From positions 1-64,000 of the forward strand of contig JAOBSW010000393.1 in NCBI GenBank assembly GCA_026214975.1: a stretch of 64,000 nt of DNA, written 5' to 3'. Every line of letters begins with the position of its first letter. The stretch's first letter is position 1. The position numbers and the translations under genes were made by a program. Below, in pieces: positions 1 to 10,689 of the stretch. Source of the stretch: Gentiana macrophylla. Its lineage: Eukaryota; Streptophyta; Magnoliopsida; Gentianales; Gentianaceae. The notes below the pieces were generated by a model. That model searched no databases and had not been told where the DNA came from. It saw nothing but the letters and a program-made list of their open reading frames with translations.

Positions 1-874
1 TTTTTCGATGTTTGATTATTTTATGCAATACTTTGACGGTTTATTTCTCTCTCTTTTCTCCTTTCTTCTATTTATTTATTTTTCTTGTCAAAGTATGAAT
101 TTTATGATTGAATCTTAGAATATTGATATGGAACGTGAGTAGATATCAGTTTCTAGGATTAGGAGGAACCCGGATATGAATATATGATGTAAAAACTCAA
201 TCTTTCCCTTGTTTTATGAAATTGATGCTTATAAATTGGTTCTTGTATGCTATTCTTGTATGATTGTTTAAATTAATAGCTCGAAGGGTGAATAATCACG
301 ATTTTACTTAGAGAAATTATTTGATTAATTAGTGACTGAAAAAGTACCTTAATTGATACTTTAGGAAACAAGAATCGAATATAGGGTTTTATTGGAATGA
401 AAATTTGGTAAAAACCTTGATGGCATGAAATTATGGTTCTTTAAGGGATCTAAATTCATTCTTTGTCGTGGGAAACCTGGTGTAGTTTGAGTTTAGGTAC
501 GATCACGAAAATAATTCGAAATAATATTCTTGTGATAAAATTTGATAATTGCCTTTATGAGTTTAAAATTCGTATCTTGGGGGAAATATTGTTGGTAAGT
601 CATGTAGTAATTCCGTGGTGACTCCGAAATCCTAGAAATGCTTTAAATTGAATCTTCACCTAAATCTTGAAGTTCTTGGCTTGTAGTTATATTTTCTTTA
701 TTTTTAGGATTTTTAGAAAAAACCTCCAAAATTTTGATTTGTCTAGCTAATATAAATCGGGAATTGTTTGGTGATTGACTACAAGTCCCTGTGGGATCGA
801 CATCCTAAGTACTACTCGATAAGCCGTGCGCTTGCGGTAGCATTTAGTGATTATCTATTGAAAATCACACATCA
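1..874 (+). mobile_element. Athila-like Ty3/gypsy 5' LTR (left end outside window)
   Basis: The right boundary is set by the primer-binding site that follows and by a second copy of 419-874 at 10236-10689, about 97% alike by eye. The sequence is AT-rich and non-coding. Near its 3' end it has a 'ccctgtgggatcgac' block that resembles the U5 end of the other Athila-type LTRs in this window. The LTR ends near 'cacacatca'. Its start, and so its full length, cannot be seen. Family assignment rests on the tRNA-Asp-type primer site and on general resemblance. Confidence 0.75.
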
Positions 875-881
875 AGTTTTC

Positions 882-899
882 TGGCGCCGTTGCCGGAGA
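882..899 (+). promoter_or_regulatory. Primer-binding site, tRNA-Asp type
   Basis: TGGCGCCGTTGCCGGAGA lies 7 bases after the LTR end. It is nearly identical to the site at 56056-56073 (TGGCGCCGTTGCCGGGGA). This 18-mer is the usual reverse-transcription primer site of Athila/Tat-type plant Ty3/gypsy elements, complementary to the 3' end of tRNA-Asp. Confidence 0.8.
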
Positions 900-1045
900 C
901 TTCGGTGTCAACATCGAACGTGTTTTTGATTTTGTTAGACTAGACTTTTTTTCCTCACCATAGCAAGCTGCATCTTGCTACGGTGAGACCTTTTTGCTTT
1001 TGATTTTTCCTTTTTCTTGTGCATAAAGTTGAAGTGACAAGCTTG

Positions 1046-2116
1046 ATGGATTCATTTTTCTCTAGATTTGATGCTTATGTGCCATCGACCGATGAGAGGA
1101 CATATGGATATGCATTTAATCAGATTCAAGTGAGATGTTCGAATTGTGGCGGAAAACATTGTGAGGCTAAGTGCAATCCAGGATATTCATCCCACCAATT
1201 GAATACCTACGACAACTATGGTGCGAGTTATGAGAATCAATTCCAATATAGCCACAACTTCAATGCACCAACAGACAATGGTGGGAGGAGTAACTGTCCT
1301 TATTCTCCGTGGGGTCAAGGTCAAAGCAATTGGAAAGAAGAACCATTCCCTCAATCAGAACTTGAGTCTAGACTTGAGGTTATAACGGAGAGTCCCATTC
1401 AAGAATGGGAACAGTTCAAAGATAGATCGAATGATTCACATCCCATAGCTTCTACTAATAAGAGAGAGCTAACAATTGGAGAATTGATTGCACGGAATCG
1501 CCATGATACTGAAGAGATTGAAAAAGAAAATCATATGATGGAGATTTAAGATCAGAACGCCGTGCTTGAAAGTTGTGGGGATGAAATAGACTATGATCCT
1601 TATGAAATCCCCCAATGTCTTGATATGAATGTTTTCGGTGATTCTTTCTCAAAGATTGGTGAGTGTTTGGGCCTTCGTATTAACAAGAGTGCAGCCACAT
1701 GGAAATTTGAACCATCTTCACAATATAATGGTGCAATAATCCCGGATTCAACATTGATGAAACAAGAAGAAGATGAAAATGGAGGTAACAATATTGCGTT
1801 TGATTTGAATGCATTTGATAATGATAACCCCCATTCATTGTATAATGATGTTGAATTTATGGATGTTGAGCATGTAGAGTATATAGATGTTGCACCTCTA
1901 GTAGTCCATAATTCTCTTAGATTTGTCATGAGCATTGATAAAGAGATTTTTAAATTGTTAAGTGACACTTCATATTTTAGAGCTAAATTGATTAATCTCT
2001 TTTTAATAAGACATGATTATAGGCTCCCAATGCTATATCTTAAAATCCTTGTTAATGTCCTTGATATGTGGAGAAAGATGCATAGGGATGCCCTTCTTTG
2101 GTTTAGTCCTCCTTGA
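1046..2116 (+). pseudogene. Gag-like ORF of an Athila-like or non-autonomous element, one in-frame stop
   Basis: Two open stretches (1046-1549 and 1550-2116) share one frame and are separated only by a TAA at 1547-1549. I take the ATG at 1046 (MDSFFSRFDAYV) as the start, because the frame is closed by a TGA shortly before it. Near residue 30 there is a degenerate zinc-knuckle-like motif (CSNCGGKHCEAKC), followed by a Tyr/Asn-rich stretch and then an acidic region. This order suits a small nucleic-acid-binding Gag-like protein. No protease, reverse transcriptase or integrase follows before the next insertion, so the element may be a LARD or TR-GAG type. I do not recognise a characterised homologue for the second half, and a host origin cannot be excluded. 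Confidence 0.5.
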
Positions 2117-3568
2117 AAATGGTGTTTACAGATAGTCCAACTGAAGACTATAAATTCAGAATGTGTTTTTCTTTTATTTTTTTTTCCTGTTTAATGAATA
2201 AATAATGGAAGATAGTTTTCTTCTCGGTGCATTGGTCTTGGTTTGTTTTGTCTTGGTTTTTGGTGTTGGTTTTTGTAGCCAAGTAACTTGCATAAGAGGA
2301 ACTTATGGATTTTGAGGCCATGGAGTGGAATATTTAGCATGGACAAAGGCACGATCGAGGTGAAATGAAATTTTGAGATGTGATTTGAGACCGTCTTTAA
2401 AAGCGCAAGCAGAGAAAAAAACGAGGGAATCACACCAGGGGTGTGATTATTTTCACACCCGTGATTCTCCGCCCAAAAAAATATTTTTAATTCTTTCCCT
2501 CTTCCTCACTTTTCACTACAACTTTCATACCCATGGACCACCACCTCCCACAACTCCGGTCAACACCACTGCGGTCACGGAAAGCGACAACTCGCCTTTC
2601 CGACCACCACCTCTTGCCGGAGTCCGCGAATGACCATCATTAACACGAGTCTTGAGAGTTGAACGCACGTGCTTGCCCCTCGATTGCTCGTGCTCCTCTT
2701 CGATCCGTCGGCGTTCGGCATCACGATTCGGTGAGTTTCATTTCTACCCTCATTTGCTTTTCATTTATTTACATTGGGGACAATGTAATATTTACGTGTG
2801 AAGCGGGTCACTTGTGTAGTTTCTTGGTTGTTATTCGAGTCTTTTGTCTTAGGGTCAATAAAAGTCACTTAGGTAGAGTTTATGAGTCGAGTCATTTTGA
2901 ATGTGTCTTGCTTGGATCACACATAGTCATCTCGAGTATGATTCGAAATGCATGAAAATTGTTAGAGACTACTTTATAGGGAAGATGCATGATATAATAT
3001 GTTTGATTCCACTTGATAAACCACACGTAAATATGCATTGATTTTTGTTGAGAATGATTGAGATTAAGTGAGTAGACAAACTGTCCGGTGAGATGTTCAG
3101 CCATAATGATCGACTACTTGATCTCACCCAAAAATGAGCGTTTATTTTTCTCTTCCATGATTTTTTTCCTTTAGAACTTGTGTTGCATCTTATTGATATT
3201 ACCATGGTACTTGCATCTACACTAAAATGATTAAGGCACTCGTTTCTTTCCTTTACCCACACTTAACACCCTTACTAGCCATATATTATGCCCTCACCCC
3301 ACCAAAAAAATTGAATAGCCCGAATCTCTATTTTGCCCGGCCCTAAGATTAATGGGATGCTGACTATTAAATTTTGAAAACTCGATTGCAAAGAAATTAA
3401 GCTTTCGGGAGTCCGTTTTGTGTCTTGTATGCTATTTCAAATCTCAAAAAAAAAAATCGAAAAATCAAAGGAAAAAAAAAGTCAATAAGGAGTGCAATCC
3501 GAAAATAGCCTCCTATGTTGTTTTAGTTTTTGTTGTGTAATAAAAAGGGAAGTGACGCCTATGTCCTC
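2117..3568 (+). mobile_element. Non-coding 3' internal region of the Athila-like element
   Basis: No convincing gene is present; the short ORFs look random. The stretch holds the hairpin at 2769-2788 and low-complexity A-rich runs near 3440-3480. The right border is inferred from the start of the next element's LTR-like sequence at about 3569 (TGATGTAGTTCGG). Confidence 0.45.
2769..2788 (+). other. Pre-polypurine hairpin of the Athila-like element
   Basis: TTACATTG-GGGA-CAATGTAA is a perfect 8-bp inverted repeat with a 4-base loop. A 'TTGGGGACAATG'-like block ahead of the polypurine tract is a recurring feature of Athila-type elements. A comparable smaller hairpin sits at 41098-41115 in the minus-strand Athila element of this window. 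Confidence 0.5.
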
Positions 3569-4153
3569 CCTGATGTAGTTCGGAATTTACAAACGGGTAA
3601 TTGGGTAATTCTAATTAGGAAAGTACTATAAGAACAATGATATCTGGGTATAATTTTGGACTGAACTCTTGATAGAGCTGCCTACGTATCCAATTTAAGT
3701 CGTAAACTGGAATCAAGTCCCCCTCATAGTTCAGGGTGTTCCTTATATAGTAGTAGATCGTGATCCTCTTCCTTGCGTGATGGGAAGTTATCACCGGTTA
3801 TCTCTGTATGTCACTGGTCGTGGGGTCTACCCACGTCTACAAACGGTAGAACTGATCTTCGACTCGGTCTTCATTTGTACCCATCACCGAGTATTCTCGT
3901 CGAGAAATATCTCGCGCAGACCAATCGCTTCTGTCTCAGAGGTACTTCTGCAGACCAAAGCTCCTCGACTATGCCGTCGGCCGCTTTCCGGTCTGCCTTG
4001 CCAATCCACTATCTTGATTGTCCAACTTTGGGCCTGGCCCAATTATGGATAACCCGGCCCAATGGGCCCACCTATCATCATAAGTCCCCCCAGACTAGGG
4101 TGGACTGCTTCACAGCCGCCTTAGTCTAAAATGCTTTAACTTCTGTTATTATT
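3569..4153 (+). mobile_element. LTR-like left part of a second Ty3/gypsy element
   Basis: This non-coding stretch starts with TG, has a TATA-like 'cttatatag' near 3734, and is GC-richer between 3780 and 4100. The same unit resumes at 9138 on the far side of the copia insertion, since removal of the copia element and one TTATT copy makes the flanks continuous. Gag-like coding sequence follows at 9348. The two ORFs at 3773-4129 overlap in different frames and have no recognisable domain. Confidence 0.45.
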
Positions 4154-4489
4154 TGTGGAAATACTATGGTTAATATTACATTATTATTACACTCTTAACA
4201 TGTTACAATGTAACGTGTTACTTTTTATCAAGAGACATATTAATTGCATTGAATAAACAATTAATATGTCCTAATAGTCATAAAGTAACTATCCTTTGTC
4301 CTATTATGTAATAGCATAGACATAGCCGACTCTAGCATTTATTGTAGCCGGCTCTAGTTACTTTTACTTTACTAGCTAGGATCCTCTCTTGTAAGGATCC
4401 TCTCTTGTATCTATTTATACTCATTCTTTCAACATGAATAAACAAGTTGGAGTTTACTCAAGTATTATTACTTTCTCAAACTCTCTTCA
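4154..4489 (+). repeat. Copia-1 5' LTR
   Basis: 336 bp, starts TGTGGAAATAC and ends CTCTTCA. By eye it differs from the 3' LTR only by three extra bases (act) near 4224. It contains a tandem 'ggatcctctcttgta' pair near 4380-4410 and a TATA-like 'tatttatactc' just after. Confidence 0.92.
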
Positions 4490-4502
4490 TGGTATCGGAG
4501 CC
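4490..4502 (+). promoter_or_regulatory. Copia-1 primer-binding site (initiator tRNA-Met type)
   Basis: TGGTATCGGAGCC directly abuts the LTR end. The usual plant copia site is TGGTATCAGAGCC, so there is a single A-to-G difference. Confidence 0.85.
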
Positions 4503-4552
4503 CTAAACTCCTGAAATCCGCTGCAAACTCTCAGCACCCTGCTGAATCAAGA

Positions 4553-5615
4553 ATGTCTTCACTATCTGAAGCTTCCTCACCTTCAGATTGAGTCCCACCG
4601 CCAAAGCAGATGGGGTCACTGAATCTTCATCTTATACTAATCATAGACTTGATGGCAACAACTATTTGCTATGGTCAAGATCTATGAAAATGTACATCTC
4701 TGGACAAGGTAAGATGGGATACCTGTCCGGCTCTAAACCTGCCCCTGCTGAAGATGACCCAGGATTTGAAGCATGGGATACTGCTAATAATCAAGTCATG
4801 ACCATTCTCACAAGATCAATGACAAAAGAGATTAGTGAGAACTTTATGATGTATGATACTGCAAAGGAAATGCAGGATAATGCCAGGATCTTTACTCCAA
4901 GAAAGACAATACCTCGAAGTGTATGAACTTGAAGCTCAGATTCAAAAGCTCGCAGGCAGGAGATATGTCTATAACTCAATACTTCAACCAACCTGTCTAC
5001 AGGGCATGGCAACACCTAGATATGCTGGAAACTCACCCCTGGAATGATGTCAAGGATGCTGCCCTTTATAAGGACATTATTGAGAAAAAGAGAGTATTCA
5101 AGTTTCTTACTGGACTGAATCCTGCTCTTGATGATGTTAGAGGAAGAATCCTTGCCACTAAACCTCTTCCCAATCTCAAATCCATGTTTGCTGAAGTCAA
5201 ACATGAGGAAAGCAGGAGGAAAGTGATCTTTCTTTGAACTCCCCGCCGACAACCCTGGCCGAGAGTGCTACCTGCCGACCATCGGGAAGCCTGCGAGGTT
5301 CTTGAGGCCGTCGGGAAGCCTCACCGATAGGCCCGGAAAGTTGTTCGTGAGCACTTTGCAAGCGCACAAATCACACCAAGGACACTTCTTTGGAAGCTAC
5401 ATGGCATGCCTAAATCCCTCAAACCTACCAGGGAAAGTCAGGGCAGGCATGTCCATGAAGAGGAGAATGACAACAAGTTGAATGCTCAGTTTGCTGCATT
5501 CAAAGCTTTCCTCACTCAACAAAAAGAAGGTAGTACCTCTACTGACACGGCTACTCAGGCTAGTGCAGGTAAATTCTACTCTTCTATTAGTAATGAAACA
5601 TGGATTGTTGATTAA
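4553..5615 (+). pseudogene. Copia-1 gag plus start of protease, frameshifted
   Basis: An ATG at 4553 opens a reading frame that is lost at codon 13. The Gag core then reads in another frame from 4588 with the plant copia motif 'LDGNNYLLWSRSMKMYI' (capsid-like UBN2-type domain). Further shifts occur near 4880-4925 and after 5237. The expected zinc knuckle near 5350-5400 is scrambled by small insertions, although the flanking 'WKLHGMPKSL' remains. At 5601-5615 the protease entry 'WIVD' is followed by a stop where the active-site triad should continue. Translation as read would not give a functional Gag or protease. Confidence 0.8.
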
Positions 5616-8600
5616 GGGCCTCTCCCATATGACTCGGTAATAAAAACCTCATAACTCACCTTATGCCATGTCAACAAATTCACAATGTTAAGACTGCTGA
5701 TGGATCTATCTCTCGTGCAAAAGGTTTTGGAAATGTTAAACTCACTAATAAGATATGTCTAAAGGATGTCCTATTTGTTCCAAAATTAGACTGCAATCTC
5801 ATATCTGTCACAAGAGACTTGCAAAAGATTTAAATTGATTTGTTGTTTTTAATAAGAATCGATTGCACTTTCCAGACCCTTCTTCACAGAAGTGATTGGG
5901 AGGGCTAAACCCCGCTTAGGATTGTATGTGGTCGACCTACTTTGAAGACAGTAAGATCAAGGCGAATCTCGCCTCAATGACTGCACTCAAACCTTAGATA
6001 ATATCATGTTATGGCATTATAGACTAGGACATCCAAGTTTTGGTTATTTGAAGTCTGTAATTCTGAATTGTTTAAAGGATGTAATGTCAATGATCTTCAA
6101 TGTGATATTTGTCAATTTGCCAAACTTACCAAATCTGTATGCCAAACTACCTTATTTGCCTTCCACACCTTTCACTTTAATTCATAGTGATGTATGGGGA
6201 CCCTCAAGGGTAAAAAGTATAACAGAAAAAGGTGGTTTGTCACTTTCATTGATGATCATACCAGAACACATGGTGTTTTTAATGAAGGATAAACCAAGTT
6301 GGACCAGCTTTTTCAGAATTCTACAACATGATCTCTACTCAATTTGACACTAAGATCAAGATCTTAAAGACTCGATAATGCTCTTGAATACTATGAGTCT
6401 AACCTCGTAATTTCTTGATGAATAAGGGATTGTCCATATCAAGATTGTGTGGAAACACCTCAACAAAATGGGGTTCTTTGAGAGAAAGAACAGCACCTAC
6501 CTGGAGATGGCTCGATCAATCATGTTCACTACCCATGTCCCAAAGTATATGTGGGGTGAAGCTATATTAAGCGCCACATACTTAATCAACAGACTTCCCA
6601 AAGCAGAGTGTTAGGCTTCAAAACTCCTATCCAAACCCTCACGACCACACACTCTCGCCTCATCTTATTTCCCAATTACCACCAAAAATCTTTGGTTGTA
6701 TCTGTATTTGTTTATATCCATGCCCAACACATGAAGCAAACTTGATCCCAAAGCTCACAAGTGCATTTTCCTAGGATATGCAAAGGACAGAAAGGTTACA
6801 AGTGTTACTCTCCTACGAAAAAAGATTTTACAATTCTATGGATGTAAAATTCTTTGAAAGGACTCCTACTACTAAACAAGTCCACCGAGGCGCCATCAGT
6901 GGGAACCGATTGAACTTGACCTAAATCCTTTCCTCAAAGCAAACTCTTGAACCTCAAAGACCCCATCGACTCTCGAAGATCCTCATCGATCCTCAAGAAC
7001 CTCCTCGAACCGAGTCATCGACCCAGCCTCTTGAACCAGAGACTCATCGACACTCAAAGAACCTCTGAGTCACAAAGAGATGAACCTCAAGACCCATCGA
7101 CTCTCGCCTGGCCTGGGCCGACGTTGATGATGACCTATTGCTATCGAGGAAGGGAAAGAGATCTTGCACTCATCGATCACTCTATTCATAATTATCTATC
7201 CTATGATCGTTATCACTGTTTTTGCCATGTTTACACAGGACTTGGATTCTCACTCTATTCCTAAGAATATACAGAAGCTCTCCAACATGATAAGTGGAAG
7301 GCGGTGTCAAAACCGAAATGATCGCTCTCCTTGACAACCATACTTGGGATCTCACCACTCTCCCACATGGAAAGAAGGCAGTCATTTGCAAATGGTCATT
7401 CACTATCAAGTACAATCTTGATGGTACTATTGACAAATACAAAGCTAGATCGTTTGCAAGGGATTCACTCAAACATATGGCCTTGACTACAAGGAAACCT
7501 TTGCACTGTGGCAAAACTAAACACCTGTCAGTGGTCTTGATCTCAATTGTTGTCCAACTTGATCGGCCTCTACACCAATTGGATATCAAGAATGCTTTCC
7601 TAAATGGTGACCTTCTTGAGGAAGTCTATATGAATGTGCCTCCTGGTTTTCCAACACTCACACTCTCGAGGAAAGTTTGCAAATTGAGGAAATCTCTATA
7701 TGGCCTAAAGCAGTCCCACAGAGCCTGGTTTGGCAAACTCACCATCTTGTGGTTAAAGCCTGCTGGATACCATCAATGCAACTCGAGATCACACAATGTT
7801 TATCAAAACAACAAACCGTAAAAGGTCCATTCTTATTGTACATGTGGATGATATCATCCTTCTTGGTGATGACCTTGAGATCCAACACTTGAAGACCCCT
7901 GCTTGGCAAAAGTATTTCAAGTTAAAGATTTGGGCTACCTCAAGTACTTTCTTGGTATGGAAATAGCTAGGAGCGACCAGGGTATATCTGTTTCACAGAG
8001 AGAAGTATGTCTTTGGACTCTTTGAAGAAAGCGGCATGCTAGGATGCAAACTCGTTGTATCCCAGTAGAATCCCAGAGTAATACCTGTTGCATGGTGACA
8101 TTCTTTGTCGAGAAAGGATCAATATCAAAGACTTGTAGGAAACTCATTTATCATCCCATACAAGACTGATATTGCATATGGAGTCGATCCAGTTGCTTGG
8201 TTCATGCATTGCCCTCTTGAGCAACATTGGGATCTTTGTGAGCAGGATCTTGAGGTACTGAAGTCCACTCTGCCAGGGCTTACATTTCACCAAGTCTCAC
8301 GATAGATCAATCAAGGTCTACACCGATCTTGATTGGAATTTGGATGTCACATTTGATGAAGATCTACCACAAGGCTATTGCTCATATGTATGGGGAAACC
8401 TAGTTACTTGGAGAAGCAAGAAAGCGACCCTCTCTGTGTCAAGAAGCGATCTTGAAAGTCGAACTCAGAGGCACTTGTACTTGGCATTTGTGAAGCTCTG
8501 TGGCTAAAAAGGGTACTCATCGAACTTCAAACAACCTCTTGAAGAACCTATCACACTCTGCTTGTGACAATAATTGACCTTATGCATGGCAGAGGATCCA

Positions 8601-8752
8601 TCCATCATGATAAAACCAAACATGTGGACATTGTGAGACACTTCCTAAAGGAGAAGATTGATGCCAAGATTATTCAACTCCAGTATGTTCCTCAAAGCAG
8701 ATCGAATGTCGATATTCTCACCAAGGCCATACCACCACTTATGTTCAAATAG
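5616..8752 (+). pseudogene. Copia-1 pol remnants: integrase, reverse transcriptase, RNase H
   Basis: The GAG-pre-integrase motif 'LWHYRLGHPSFGYL' and the integrase start 'HSDVWGPSR' lie at 6006-6250. The later integrase core is visible near 6440-6600 in other frames. Reverse transcriptase appears at 7294-7900 ('[18 protein letters not shown]', '[12 protein letters not shown]'), with the 'VDDIIL' box near 7840 in another frame. RNase H and the C-terminus lie at 8300-8752, ending near 'VDILTKAIPPLMFK'. Each domain is interrupted, mostly by one- or two-base indels, often in short base runs. Integrase-before-RT order confirms copia. Confidence 0.8.
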
Positions 8753-8793
8753 ATTGAGTAGCAAACTTGGTTGTATAAACATATACAACCCGA

Positions 8794-8804
8794 TTTTGAG
8801 GGGG
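8794..8804 (+). promoter_or_regulatory. Copia-1 polypurine tract
   Basis: TTTTGAGGGGG immediately precedes the TG of the 3' LTR at 8805, the expected plus-strand priming site. Confidence 0.8.
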
Positions 8805-9137
8805 TGTGGAAATACTATGGTTAATATTACATTATTATTACACTCTTAACATGTTACAATGTAACGTGTTTTTTATCAAGAGACATATTAATTGCATTGA
8901 ATAAACAATTAATATGTCCTAATAGTCATAAAGTAACTATCCTTTGTCCTATTATGTAATAGCATAGACATAGCCGACTCTAGCATTTATTGTAGCCGGC
9001 TCTAGTTACTTTTACTTTACTAGCTAGGATCCTCTCTTGTAAGGATCCTCTCTTGTATCTATTTATACTCATTCTTTCAACATGAATAAACAAGTTGGAG
9101 TTTACTCAAGTATTATTACTTTCTCAAACTCTCTTCA
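8805..9137 (+). repeat. Copia-1 3' LTR
   Basis: 333 bp, TG...CA, equal to the 5' LTR except for a 3-base gap. It is followed by the TTATT target duplicate at 9138-9142. Confidence 0.92.
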
Positions 9138-9347
9138 TTATTATATCGTGAAACGAGGCGGAGTCACACTTGGTCATTATTATAACTGTGATTTGAACCC
9201 TTGCGTCGTATCCACTTCTTGTCATACAATCGCCCCTTTTGTCAAACAACACTTCTATATCAGACCTTTGGAATCGGACTTCAACAGTTACAAGTAAGTC
9301 TCCGTTTCTGTGCTCTTCTTCTACTTCTTTGAATTTTTATTTCGTTC

Positions 9348-10235
9348 ATGAGTTTGAGAGCCAATACAGCCTCTAGTAGTTCTGTAGAAAAGTTGTTTGA
9401 ATCACCAGAAAAAATCTCGATTGCCTTAGAGGGTGAGGAAGTGAGTTCTTCCAACCCCATTCCTCGCTCTGGAACTGCAAATCCGGCCGATCACCCGTCC
9501 TCTCAGATTGATTTAGGAAATACTTCTACCTTTGGGGATAATCCTCTGTGTCTTTTGCCTTCTCGTCTTCTTCCTCCTGGGATTTTTACTCCCACTTCCA
9601 TTGTCCATCAATATCCAGAAGATCACACTGCCTTCTTAAACACTTTAAAGAGAGAAATCAATCGATTTGACAAAACCAAAGCAATAATGGCTTGCCACGG
9701 TGTTGCTAGCAAGATGACCAAAACTAAGATGGCTGGTTTATTGAAAACCTATCGGATCCGTACTGAGCCTTTCAAAGTTGTTCTTCCTAAACCGACTGAG
9801 TACGCTTACAATCCCCCGGCCGGTTTCTGCACAGTATATGCTGACCAGCTTCATAGCGGTCTGAGATTTCCTCTTCCACCTGGGCACGTCGAGGTGATGA
9901 AGTATTATAAATTGGGGGTTGGTCAAATACACCCAATAGCGTCAAATTTCTCATAGGTTTCATGATCTGGTGTCGTCTGAACACCACTCCCTTTACCGTA
10001 ACGTTATTTAGGAATTTCTACCAATGCAAATTAACACAAGGTAGTGGGGGTGGTATCATTTCTGCCGTAGGGCCAGTGCTCCGATCATCCCTATAACTGG
10101 CAAAGATAAGACCAAGAAGAAGTGGCAAGAACACTTCTTCTTTGTGAAGCATAATTCGGATGCCAACTTGGGGCGGTGGAATACCTCTTCCATGAAAGAC
10201 AAGTTGGAAGACTTTATTGATGCTACGCTGTCCTG
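9348..10235 (+). pseudogene. Putative gypsy-type transposon (PF04195-like) domain protein, frameshifted
   Basis: The ATG at 9348 starts an ORF of 202 codons ending at 9956. The N-terminus is Ser-rich. From about residue 140 it resembles the 'transposase (putative) gypsy type' domain of plant Tat/Ogre-like elements ('FPLPPGHVEVMKYYKLG'). The expected continuation reads in a different frame from about 9925 to 10230 ('SVKFLIGFMIWCRLN', then 'KKKWQEHFFFVKHN'), so at least two frameshifts are present. The coding region is cut at 10235, where an Athila-like LTR fragment begins. The family name is from motif memory; a profile search would settle it. Confidence 0.6.
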
Positions 10236-10689
10236 ATGGCATGAAATTATGGTTCTTTAAGGGATCTAAATTCATTCTTTGTCGTGGGAAATCGGGTGTA
10301 GTTTGAGTTTAGGTACGATCACGAAAATAATTCGGAAGAATATTCTTGTGATAAAATTTTATAATTGCCTTTATGAGTTTAAAATTCGTATCTTGGGGGA
10401 AATATTGTTGGTAAGTCATGTAGTAATTCCGTGGTGACTCCGAAATCCTAGAAATGCTTTAAATTGAATCTTCACCTAAATCTTGAAGTTCTTGGCTTGT
10501 AGTTATATTTTCTTTATTTTTAGGATTTTTAGAAAAAAACCTCCAAAATTTTGATTTGTCTAGCTAATATAAATCGGGAATTGTTTGGTGATTGACTACA
10601 AGTCCCTGTGGGATCGACATCCTAAGTACTACTCGATAAGCCGTGCGCCTGAGGTAGCATTTAGTGATTATATTGACAATCACACATCA
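10236..10689 (+). repeat. Truncated second copy of the 1-874 LTR
   Basis: It aligns base for base with 419-874, with about ten small differences and one or two indels. It lacks the first part of the LTR. The left junction 'gctgtcc|tgatggcatg' is abrupt and shows short homology with the LTR copy ('cttgatggcatg'), suggesting deletion by recombination. Confidence 0.85.

Larger units (their letters stand above)
4154..9137 (+). mobile_element. Ty1/copia retrotransposon (Copia-1), complete with TSD
   Basis: Structure: 5' LTR 4154-4489, primer site, gag, broken pol (protease, integrase, reverse transcriptase, RNase H), polypurine tract and 3' LTR 8805-9137. Both LTRs begin TG and end CA. The 5-bp target duplication TTATT is present at 4149-4153 and 9138-9142. 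Order of domains (integrase before reverse transcriptase) is that of Ty1/copia. It is inserted in a Ty3/gypsy fragment. The LTRs look almost identical, yet the coding part is broken many times. Confidence 0.93.

Noticed and set aside
3773..4129. Two overlapping ORFs of 91 and 118 codons
   Set aside because: They lie in LTR-like sequence, overlap in different frames and have no domain.
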